Source of the DNA: JAVHLK01 sp043806215
GTDB lineage: Bacteria > Desulfobacterota > Desulfomonilia > Desulfomonilales > Desulfomonilaceae
Direction of reading: 5' to 3'
Assembly: GCA_043806215.1 (NCBI GenBank)
Contig: JAZDHD010000394.1
Location: forward strand, 1-13,453
Length of the DNA: 13,453 bases
Position 1 is the first letter of the stretch. Each line of letters begins with the position of its first letter. The position numbers and the translations under genes are program-made. The notes beneath the pieces are model-generated. The model did not search any database and was not told the origin of the DNA. It saw nothing but the letters and a program-made list of their open reading frames with translations. Positions 8,242 through 13,453 of this stretch are shown here, piece by piece.

Positions 8242-9168
8242 ATGAATTCCGAGGGGGACCCCGCCGGCCTTCTTTTAGCGGAGGACGTTTACAAGGTCTA
8301 CGGCGAGAAAGTGGTTCTTGACAATATCGATCTGGTCGTCAAAGGCGAAGAGCTGTGCACCGTCGTGGGTCCCAGTGGATGCGGAAAATCGACGCTGCTC
8401 CGGCTTGTGCTGGGGCAGGAGATACCTACCCGGGGAAGGGTGCTGGTCGATGGAATTCCGGTGGGCTGCCCGGGTCCGGACCGCGGTGTGGTCTATCAGC
8501 GGTACTCGCTCTTTCCACACTTGTCCGTGATCCAAAATGTCGTCTTGGGAAAGCGGCTGAGTGCGGGAATTTTCGAGAGGATCTCCCGTCGAAGGGAGTT
8601 TCTCGACGAAGCGATGTTTTTTCTCGAAAAGGTGCGTCTTTCGGAGCACGCTCACAAGTACCCCCACGAGCTTTCCGGCGGAATGCAGCAGCGCACGGCA
8701 CTCGCGCAATCCCTTATCATGAAACCCCGGATTCTCCTCATGGATGAACCGTTCGGAGCACTTGATCCCGGAACGAGGGAAGACATGCAGCTCTTTATTC
8801 TGGAACTCTGGGAAGAGTTCGGCATGACCATCTTCTTCGTGACCCACGATCTGGAAGAAGCCGTCTTTCTGGGGACGCGGATCATTGTACTCTCCCAATT
8901 CTACACGGATGACAGAGGCGACGGCTTTGACCTTCGGGGAGCAAGAATCGTTGCGGATTATCCTCTCTCCCGCAAGGCATCTTCCACGGTGGTCAAGGAA
9001 CAGGCGCAGTTCGGAGAACTCATTCAGCAAATACGGCAGGAAGGATTCAACCCCGGCTACCGGAAGCATGTGAGCACGTTCAACCTCCTTCACGGTGATT
9101 CCTTCCAGACTTTGACGAAGGAAGAGGACGGCAAGAACGGCGGTGCTCAGCCGGGAGTCCCCGATTAG
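8242..9168 (+). CDS. ABC importer ATP-binding protein (same subfamily)
   Basis: A 308-residue cytoplasmic ATPase. Walker A is GPSGCGKST (43-51, Lys49), the Q-loop region VYQRYSLFPHLSV follows, the signature is LSGGMQQR (144-151), Walker B is ILLMDEP (164-170, catalytic Glu169), the D loop is GALD and the switch His is His202 in THD. All motifs are intact. After the core the protein continues for about 75 residues (from about 235) with no second nucleotide-binding or named regulatory domain. AAAGGAG lies 6 bases before ATG 8242. The gene ends TAG at 9166-9168, and the final G is the first base of the next proposed GTG start, a tight overlap that suggests translational coupling. Confidence 0.93.
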   Translation: MNSEGDPAGLLLAEDVYKVYGEKVVLDNIDLVVKGEELCTVVGPSGCGKSTLLRLVLGQEIPTRGRVLVDGIPVGCPGPDRGVVYQRYSLFPHLSVIQNVVLGKRLSAGIFERISRRREFLDEAMFFLEKVRLSEHAHKYPHELSGGMQQRTALAQSLIMKPRILLMDEPFGALDPGTREDMQLFILELWEEFGMTIFFVTHDLEEAVFLGTRIIVLSQFYTDDRGDGFDLRGARIVADYPLSRKASSTVVKEQAQFGELIQQIRQEGFNPGYRKHVSTFNLLHGDSFQTLTKEEDGKNGGAQPGVPD

Positions 9169-10928
9169 TGGCGCGACGGTTCGGAGGCGGTCATGAGAAG
9201 ACCGGCAATAGAGGCTCACAGGCAATGAAAGATATCCGCTCCGGAATGGACGATGCGGCATTCAAGCACAAGCCGGGCATTTCAATAGAAGAATTGGAAA
9301 GCCGTTCCACGCGGTTTCACGGAGGAGAAACCGCAGCACAGCCGACATCCGGGACGGGCGTTTCTACTCCGGAAATGAGTTTGCATCCTGTTTCCAGGGG
9401 GAACCATCCCGGTGACCGGGAACCGGAACACGTCATGGCCCGGCATCCGGATCGCAGACAAGTGTTGGCGATTACGGATGACCGGGTTCTTCTCGACACC
9501 CTTCACCGGCTGTTCGCAAGACGGGATGTCCGCATTCTTACGTGCACGAACCGGATTCCCGGAATCGATGATCTGGACCGAATGGGCCCGGATCTTGTTC
9601 TTTTTGATTCGGCTTTTCCCGAAATGACTATGGATGAGGTTCTCGGGAACCTCAAACGCATTGATCCGTGCATCCCATTAATTCTTGCAACAGACCGTGC
9701 AACCTCAATCGATTGCACGACCTCCGAGGAAGAGAGCATCTACGATGTCGTGGAAAAGCCCGTCAATGGGAAGGCGCTGCTGCGCAGCATACTGAGAGGC
9801 CTGGAGCACTGCGGACTGGCGAGATTCAAGAGAAACCACATTAAAGTGATGGAGGATGCCATCCAAGAGAAGACAATGGAAATCGTGAGAACCAAGGATT
9901 TCCTGAAAGGTATTCTCAACAGTTCCACGCTCGTCTCCGTCGTACTCACGGATCTGGAACAGAACGTGCTCTTCTGGAACAAGGGGGCGGAGAATATTTT
10001 TGGTTACTCGGCCGATGAAATCGTCGGCACAAAGATAACGAGACTGTACCCGGCGGACTCCTTGACAACGGACACCGTGGATCAACTCCGGGGTACGGTT
10101 CAGCGCAGCGGACGCACCGTTCAAGGAAAGATGAAACAGGTCGCCAAGGATGGAAGCGTTCTCACGGTATCCCTTGCGATTTCACCCATGTTGGACGCTT
10201 TCGGAGAAATTCAAGGTATTCTCGGTGTCGGGTTGGATGTGACCGAAGAGGTCAGACAGCAGAAAAAGATCGTCGAATTGCTCTCCCAGGTCAAAAAAAC
10301 CCAGGAGGTATCAATATTCACCCTGGCTCGCCTCGCCGAATCAAGAGATGAGGAAACCGGTTTCCATCTTTCCCGTATTCAGCAGTACTGCCGCATCCTG
10401 TGCAATGGATTGGCCGAGCTGCCCCGGCACCGGGAAACAGTGACCCGGTTTTTCGCCGACGACCTGTACCAGTCTTGTGTGCTTCACGACATAGGAAAGG
10501 TTGCCATTCCCGATTCCATTCTCATGTCGAAGGAAAAATTCGGTCCGAAAGAACGGGAAATCATGCAACAACATCCCATGGTGGGCGGACAAGCCATTGA
10601 GGAAGCCGTCGAGCGTCTCGGTGAGAAGAGCTTTCTCACGATAGGCATGGAGGTGGCGTACTATCACCATGAGCATTGGGACGGTTCAGGCTATCCGTTC
10701 GGCATGAAAGGCCCTGAAATTCCGCTGTCGGCCAGGATAGTGGCAGTAGCCGACGTGTACGATGCGCTGACATCGCAAAGACGATACAAGGGCGCCTTTT
10801 CCCACGAAGAAACGTGCCGGATCATTGTCGAGGAAAAGGGCAGGCAGTTCGATCCGGACGTCGTGGAGGTTTTCCAGGATCTCGCTGATGAGTTCCGGAC
10901 CGTCCGCAATACCTTCACATCGACGTAG
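9168..10928 (+). CDS. Receiver-PAS-HD-GYP protein, predicted c-di-GMP phosphodiesterase
   Basis: A 586-residue signalling protein. Residues 1-95 look unstructured. A receiver domain (about 97-212) retains Asp104-Asp105, Asp147 (LVLFDSAFPEM), Thr175 and Lys197 (EKP). A helical linker (about 215-245) leads to a PAS domain (about 246-365; VLTDLEQNVLFWNKGAENIFGYS). The C-terminal HD-GYP domain (about 380-580) has TGFHLSR, the HD pair His440-Asp441 (HDIGK), His469, HHEHWDGSGYP (500-510) and ADVYDALTSQRRY, so metal-binding and GYP residues look complete. Such proteins hydrolyse c-di-GMP (RpfG type). GTG 9168 overlaps the ATPase stop and has GGGAG 10 bases upstream; ATG 9225 is a possible alternative that removes 19 residues. 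Phosphorylation by the upstream kinase is plausible but unproven. Confidence 0.92.
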   Translation: MARRFGGGHEKTGNRGSQAMKDIRSGMDDAAFKHKPGISIEELESRSTRFHGGETAAQPTSGTGVSTPEMSLHPVSRGNHPGDREPEHVMARHPDRRQVLAITDDRVLLDTLHRLFARRDVRILTCTNRIPGIDDLDRMGPDLVLFDSAFPEMTMDEVLGNLKRIDPCIPLILATDRATSIDCTTSEEESIYDVVEKPVNGKALLRSILRGLEHCGLARFKRNHIKVMEDAIQEKTMEIVRTKDFLKGILNSSTLVSVVLTDLEQNVLFWNKGAENIFGYSADEIVGTKITRLYPADSLTTDTVDQLRGTVQRSGRTVQGKMKQVAKDGSVLTVSLAISPMLDAFGEIQGILGVGLDVTEEVRQQKKIVELLSQVKKTQEVSIFTLARLAESRDEETGFHLSRIQQYCRILCNGLAELPRHRETVTRFFADDLYQSCVLHDIGKVAIPDSILMSKEKFGPKEREIMQQHPMVGGQAIEEAVERLGEKSFLTIGMEVAYYHHEHWDGSGYPFGMKGPEIPLSARIVAVADVYDALTSQRRYKGAFSHEETCRIIVEEKGRQFDPDVVEVFQDLADEFRTVRNTFTST

Positions 10929-11005
10929 TCCGTCAACCGATCGGGCCGCCATCCCGGCCTTGAAAGGGGAGCCCACTCTCGAGAGGGAATGTATCTTGCC
11001 AAACA

Positions 11006-11106
11006 TGTCATTGCGAGGAGCGGAGTCCCGCGTCCCGCGGGACGGCAATCTCTTCTTGTCGCGCCGAGATTGCTTCCTCCGGTTCAAGCCCGGAGTCGCA
11101 AAGACA
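11006..11106 (+). repeat. Dispersed palindromic repeat of the TGTCATTGCGAGGAGCG type
   Basis: The element begins TGTCATTGCGAGGAG and ends CGGAGTCGCAAAGACA, imperfect inverted termini (TGTCATTGCGA against TGTCTTTGCGA on the other strand). Inside are a perfect 12-base palindrome (GTCCCGCGGGAC, 11032-11043), an 8-base stem (GCAATCTC 11045-11052 with GAGATTGC 11066-11073, 13-base loop) and a 6-base stem (CTCCGG 11077-11082 with CCGGAG 11090-11095). I recognise the consensus CATTGCGAGGAGCG...GGCAATCTC as a multicopy intergenic repeat in Desulfobacterota and other genomes. It carries no coding sequence; whether it is mobile in trans or a REP-like element is not shown. Confidence 0.8.
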
Positions 11107-11147
11107 TCTTCAAGCGACGTTACCGCCCGCGTAAGTCAATGGATACA

Positions 11148-11176
11148 TCAGTCTCAATTTTGGTCTGGTCAGTCTC
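11148..11176 (+). repeat. Pair of 8-base direct repeats TCAGTCTC, 21 bases apart
   Basis: TCAGTCTC occurs at 11148-11155 and again at 11169-11176, a centre-to-centre distance of 21 bases or about two helical turns. This would suit a dimeric regulator upstream of the PilZ gene (start 11274), but two 8-base copies could arise by chance. Confidence 0.35.
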
Positions 11177-11273
11177 TTAAGTAGTGTGGTATGGTTAAAA
11201 CAACGATTGCGATTGTCAAGAACATGAGCCGGAGAACTTTCACGGCTTAGGGGCGGTAGGGGAGACGAGCACC

Positions 11274-11795
11274 ATGAGTCCCAAGCGTGTTATCAAGGCA
11301 AAGGATTTCGTCAAGGACCTCCAGGGAGGAATGACCACGGCTGAACTCATGGAAAAGTACAAGCTGTCGGCAAAAACCTTCCAAACGGTAATGAAAAAGT
11401 TGATCGAGGCTTCCACCGAGTCCCTGTCGGATGCGGACGGCGCCGTCGAACGCGTCGAGAGCCCCCGGGTCGTCGAAGATATGCGGCAGTTTCCCCGTAA
11501 GATTATCGATTTTCCACTTATGGTTTACGGCGACCTGGAGCAGATTGAACAGGGGCTGGTAGTGGACGCTTCGGAGAAGGGTATCCGTGTCCGGGGTATT
11601 GGAGCAAAAGTCGGCGAAAGCAGAACCTTTATCGTCCGCTACAGACCGGGGGACAAGCGACAACCGTTCGTGTTCGATGCGACCTGCCGGTGGACGAATG
11701 GATACGACCGTGATCCCCAAAAAACCGTCGCGGGTTTCGAGATAACGAGGATTTCCAACGTAGATGCCGAGCGGCTCCAAGACATACTTGTATAA
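11274..11795 (+). CDS. PilZ-domain protein with N-terminal helical module
   Basis: A 173-residue cytoplasmic protein. The N-terminal module (about 5-46) reads IKAKDFVKDLQGGMTTAEL then MEKYKLSAKTFQTVMKKLIE; it looks like a helix-turn-helix-sized bundle and resembles a short module that I know from deltaproteobacterial signalling proteins. A variable linker (47-68) precedes a PilZ domain (about 70-170) with both c-di-GMP-binding motifs: RxxxR at Arg71-Arg75 (RQFPR) and DxSxxG at Asp98-Gly103 (DASEKG). It should therefore bind c-di-GMP. ATG 11274 has AGGGGAGA 8 bases upstream. It lies 345 bases after the HD-GYP gene on the same strand, and probably reads the nucleotide that enzyme degrades. If the N-terminal module binds DNA, the protein would be a c-di-GMP-dependent regulator; that is not shown. 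Confidence 0.88.
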   Translation: MSPKRVIKAKDFVKDLQGGMTTAELMEKYKLSAKTFQTVMKKLIEASTESLSDADGAVERVESPRVVEDMRQFPRKIIDFPLMVYGDLEQIEQGLVVDASEKGIRVRGIGAKVGESRTFIVRYRPGDKRQPFVFDATCRWTNGYDRDPQKTVAGFEITRISNVDAERLQDILV

Positions 11796-11801
11796 CAAGA
11801 T

Positions 11802-12131
11802 TTATGATTCACCGGTCGATCTCCAGGGAAGGGCCCGGCCTTTCTGATCATAGTGCCGGTAAATTATCCGTTGAAAGACTCCGATCACCCGGGATGAGAG
11901 GCCCTCCAATTGCAGCAAGGCCCGAAGGTCGTTCAAAAGACCGCTGTCCGTCTCTCCGGAGAAAGGCCGGGACAAAAGAACCCGTTCATGGGTTGCGCTT
12001 GGAAGACTCTTCAATCCAACGATCCAGTCATACAGCCCGTAATGGCCTCTTTGAACAGGAAGCCGGGCGCCGGACGGGGATCCCGGCCGTTCATCGCGAC
12101 AAGAGCACCGTGTTCGGAAGGCCGTATCGCT
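11802..12131 (-). pseudogene. Truncated remnant resembling the N-terminus of a MutY-type DNA glycosylase
   Basis: On the minus strand a frame open from 12131 down to the TAA at 11804-11802 encodes LEGLSSRVIGVFQRII then YRHYDQKGRALPWRST (about 11909-11814) and ends six codons after LPWR. MutY-family adenine glycosylases begin with a very similar helix followed by LPWR, then DPYxIxxSExMLQQT. Here the homology stops at RST; the next codons (GES, stop) do not fit, and everything downstream on that strand is the antisense of the PilZ gene. No ATG start is available; only a TTG at 12014 without a clear ribosome-binding site. The preceding part (about 12045-11910; HYGLYDWIVGLKSLP and later residues) looks protein-like but is not recognised. 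I read this as a gene cut off by a deletion or rearrangement near 11805-11815. The homology is judged by eye. Confidence 0.45.
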
Positions 12132-12307
12132 TTATCAGAAATAGCACACTCAACTTTTCAGGACAATGCGGCCGGTTCTACGGACCCCCGCTTCTCTTGA
12201 CCGACAGCCCGTAACCTCCTCGTCCCGACCGCAGGTCTCCCCGACAAAATCCCTCGGCAAAACGCTTGTAGTTCCCTGGGTAGTACGATATTGTGTGACG
12301 TGGTACC

Positions 12308-12328
12308 ATTGCCTGGGCCGCAGGCAAT
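12308..12328 (+). repeat. Perfect 8-bp hairpin (upstream partner)
   Basis: ATTGCCTG (12308-12315) and CAGGCAAT (12321-12328) form a perfect stem with the 5-base loop GGCCG. No T run follows, so it is not a standard terminator. Its 3' arm overlaps the 5' arm of the larger hairpin at 12323-12402, so the two cannot form at once. Confidence 0.7.
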
Positions 12329-12402
12329 CGGGGGACATGATCCGATTTTGCGGGTGGCACCATGCGACTTCGCAAAACTCGGAATCGTGACCCCGGATTG
12401 CC
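12323..12402 (+). repeat. Long imperfect stem-loop upstream of cdhD
   Basis: The arms pair in order: GGCAATC 12323-12329 with GATTGCC 12396-12402; GGGG 12330-12333 with CCCC 12391-12394; CATGAT 12336-12341 with ATCGTG 12384-12389 (one G-U); CCGA 12342-12345 with TCGG 12379-12382; TTTTGCG 12346-12352 with CGCAAAA 12371-12377. That is about 28 base pairs, broken only by small bulges and one short internal mismatch, around an 18-base loop containing GGTGGCACC. It ends 54 bases before the cdhD start. It could be a structured 5' leader or a dispersed palindromic repeat that inserted here; the sequence alone does not decide. Confidence 0.7.
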
Positions 12403-12456
12403 GGACAGACCTTTAGGGTTGCCGACCGATAAATCATCTGGAACGGGAGTACGATC

Positions 12457-13453
12457 ATGGGTGCCTTGCCGCAAGTAAAATATGCCGGCCAAATACGCGA
12501 AATCAAACTTGGAAGACCTGGGTGTGAAACGGCTGTTGGGGGTGAGACTGCGTACAGTTTCTATTTCTTCGAGGGCATGATGCCCCACGTCCCGAAGCTG
12601 GCCCTGCAGGTGCTCGACATAGAGCCCGAAGAATGGGCCCCCGAGGCATTGGAACCATTCAAGGACGTCATCGGTGACCCGACGGCGTGGGCCAAGAAAT
12701 GCGTTGAAGAATTCGGGGCGGACCTGGTGTGCCTGTGGCTGGCGGGCACGGACCCCAATGGGCGGAATCTGTCTGCTCAACACGCGGCCGAGGTGGCCCG
12801 TAACGTGGCCGAAGCCGTAAACGTGCCGTTGATCGTCTGGGGAGTATCCAGCGACGCGAAAAACACGGAGGTGCTCAAAGCGGTTGCGGAAGCATGTACC
12901 GGCTTCAACCTGGTCCTGGGGCCGGTCACGGAGAGCAACCATAAGCAGGTGGGTGCGGCTGCCATTGCGTACAAACATATTGTTGCCGCCAATTCTCCCA
13001 TCGACATCAATCTGGCGAAGCAGCTGAACATTTTGCTGGAAAACCTCGGGGTGCCGTCCGACCGGATTCTCATCGATCCCACAACCGGCGCGGTAGGTTA
13101 CGGTATGGAGTACTGCTATTCCATCATGGAACGGATACGGCAGGCGGCGCTCACGCAGAATGACGACAAGCTTCAATACCCCATTATCAACAACATTGCC
13201 GAAGAGGTATGGAAGACCAAGGAGGCCAAGCTCAGTGCGGAAGACGATCCAAGGTTGGGAAACGCTTTCATACGCGGTGTGAATCTCGAGGCGATCACGG
13301 CATTAAGCGCTCTTCAAGCGGGTTCGGACATCCTCATTCTGAGACATCCGAAGACGTTGCAGCACCTACGGAAGTATCTATCCGAAATCACCGTGGCAAC
13401 GGATCTCGATTCAATGGATGTGGATTTGTCGCTGGTTGTGGCTCCCGAACCCG
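12457..13453 (+). CDS. cdhD: Acetyl-CoA decarbonylase/synthase complex subunit delta (corrinoid protein small subunit), 3'-truncated by window
   Basis: The first 332 codons of a gene that runs off the right edge without a stop. The product matches the delta subunit (CdhD; AcsD in acetogens), the TIM-barrel small subunit of the corrinoid iron-sulfur protein that carries the methyl group between tetrahydropterin methyltransferase and acetyl-CoA synthase in the reductive acetyl-CoA pathway. Recognisable stretches are YAGQIREIKLG, GGETAYSFYFFEG, CVEEFGADLVCLWLAGTDPN, VPLIVWGVSS, ILIDPTTGAVGYGMEYCYSIMERIR and PIINNIAEEVWKTKEAK. GGGAG lies 7 bases before ATG 12457. Known family members run from about 320 (acetogen AcsD) to over 400 residues, so some C-terminal sequence is probably missing. 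The gene is separated from the signalling cluster by 661 bases and likely starts its own operon with other pathway genes outside the window. Confidence 0.92.
   Translation, partial: MGALPQVKYAGQIREIKLGRPGCETAVGGETAYSFYFFEGMMPHVPKLALQVLDIEPEEWAPEALEPFKDVIGDPTAWAKKCVEEFGADLVCLWLAGTDPNGRNLSAQHAAEVARNVAEAVNVPLIVWGVSSDAKNTEVLKAVAEACTGFNLVLGPVTESNHKQVGAAAIAYKHIVAANSPIDINLAKQLNILLENLGVPSDRILIDPTTGAVGYGMEYCYSIMERIRQAALTQNDDKLQYPIINNIAEEVWKTKEAKLSAEDDPRLGNAFIRGVNLEAITALSALQAGSDILILRHPKTLQHLRKYLSEITVATDLDSMDVDLSLVVAPEP

Larger units (their letters stand above)
10929..11273. other. Intergenic region between HD-GYP and PilZ genes
   Basis: These 345 bases contain no credible gene. They hold a perfect 10-base palindrome CTCTCGAGAG (10976-10985), the 101-base palindromic repeat element (11006-11106), a pair of TCAGTCTC direct repeats (11148-11155 and 11169-11176) and the PilZ gene ribosome-binding site. 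I could not pick a convincing sigma-70 or sigma-54 promoter. No clear T-tailed terminator follows the HD-GYP gene. Confidence 0.7.
12132..12456. other. Intergenic leader region before cdhD
   Basis: I see no credible gene here on either strand. A long minus-strand open frame that enters from inside cdhD ends at 12178 and is a shadow. The region contains the near-repeat GTGGTACCATTGC/GTGGCACCATGC, two overlapping hairpins (12308-12328 and 12323-12402) and the cdhD ribosome-binding site. A weak promoter-like TTGTAG followed by an AT-rich segment near 12270-12295 is not good enough to call. Confidence 0.6.

Noticed and set aside
8275..9261. 328-residue minus-strand open frame
   Set aside because: Lies opposite the ABC ATPase gene, whose motifs are all intact; its own translation shows no domain.
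11796..11820. Terminator at CTTGTATAACAAG after the PilZ gene
   Set aside because: Only a 5-bp stem spanning the stop codon with no proper T tract.
11804..12214. 136-residue plus-strand open frame
   Set aside because: Composition is Arg/Ser/Pro-rich with no domain, no ribosome-binding site, and it lies opposite the more protein-like MutY-type remnant.
12300..12365. Sigma-54 promoter at TGGTAC or TGGCAC
   Set aside because: The GG and GC elements are not at the required 10-base separation, and TGGCAC is not followed by TTGC.
12299..12456. Cobalamin riboswitch before cdhD
   Set aside because: The gene encodes a corrinoid protein, so I looked for a B12 box (GCCACTG) and found none; the structure seen is a single long hairpin.
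12178..13176. 332-residue minus-strand open frame
   Set aside because: Most of it is antisense to cdhD, which is clearly coding; the translated residues match no family and have the His/Arg-rich look of a shadow frame.

Overview
The window looks like the chromosome of an anaerobic deltaproteobacterium (Desulfobacterota, for example a sulfate reducer or syntroph). Three things suggest this: the protein style (a symporter-fused sensor kinase, stand-alone receiver proteins, a short KYxLS-type module fused to PilZ), an acetyl-CoA decarbonylase/synthase delta-subunit gene at the right edge (reductive acetyl-CoA pathway), and a dispersed palindrome of the TGTCATTGCGAGGAGCG type common in such genomes. 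The assignment is inference; there is no rRNA or other marker.

Left block (35-4519), all on the + strand and tightly spaced: a 70-residue two-helix membrane protein, a 947-residue Na+:solute-symporter/STAC/histidine-kinase fusion of the CbrA type, a double-receiver protein (best start GTG 3222) and a second receiver protein with a coiled-coil tail. Neither receiver protein has an output domain.

Middle block (4623-9168): a proline-rich lipoprotein and a membrane-anchored helical protein, neither recognised, then a complete ABC importer (binding protein, permease, ATPase) of the NitT/TauT-like subfamily usually found next to urea (guanidine) carboxylase genes. Here there is no carboxylase and no guanidine riboswitch.

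The ATPase stop codon overlaps the proposed GTG start of a receiver-PAS-HD-GYP protein (9168-10928), a predicted c-di-GMP phosphodiesterase. After a 345-base gap holding a 101-base palindromic repeat comes a small protein with a helical module and a PilZ domain with intact c-di-GMP motifs (11274-11795). The block thus holds a possible input (symporter-kinase), relay (receivers), transport (ABC), c-di-GMP removal (HD-GYP) and c-di-GMP reading (PilZ). That these form one circuit is a hypothesis from gene order.

Right block (11796-13453): 661 bases without an intact gene. They hold a minus-strand remnant that resembles the N-terminus of a MutY-type DNA glycosylase and stops right after the LPWR motif, and a roughly 80-base near-perfect hairpin that can compete with a second hairpin just upstream. 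The 5' 332 codons of cdhD/acsD follow and run off the window.
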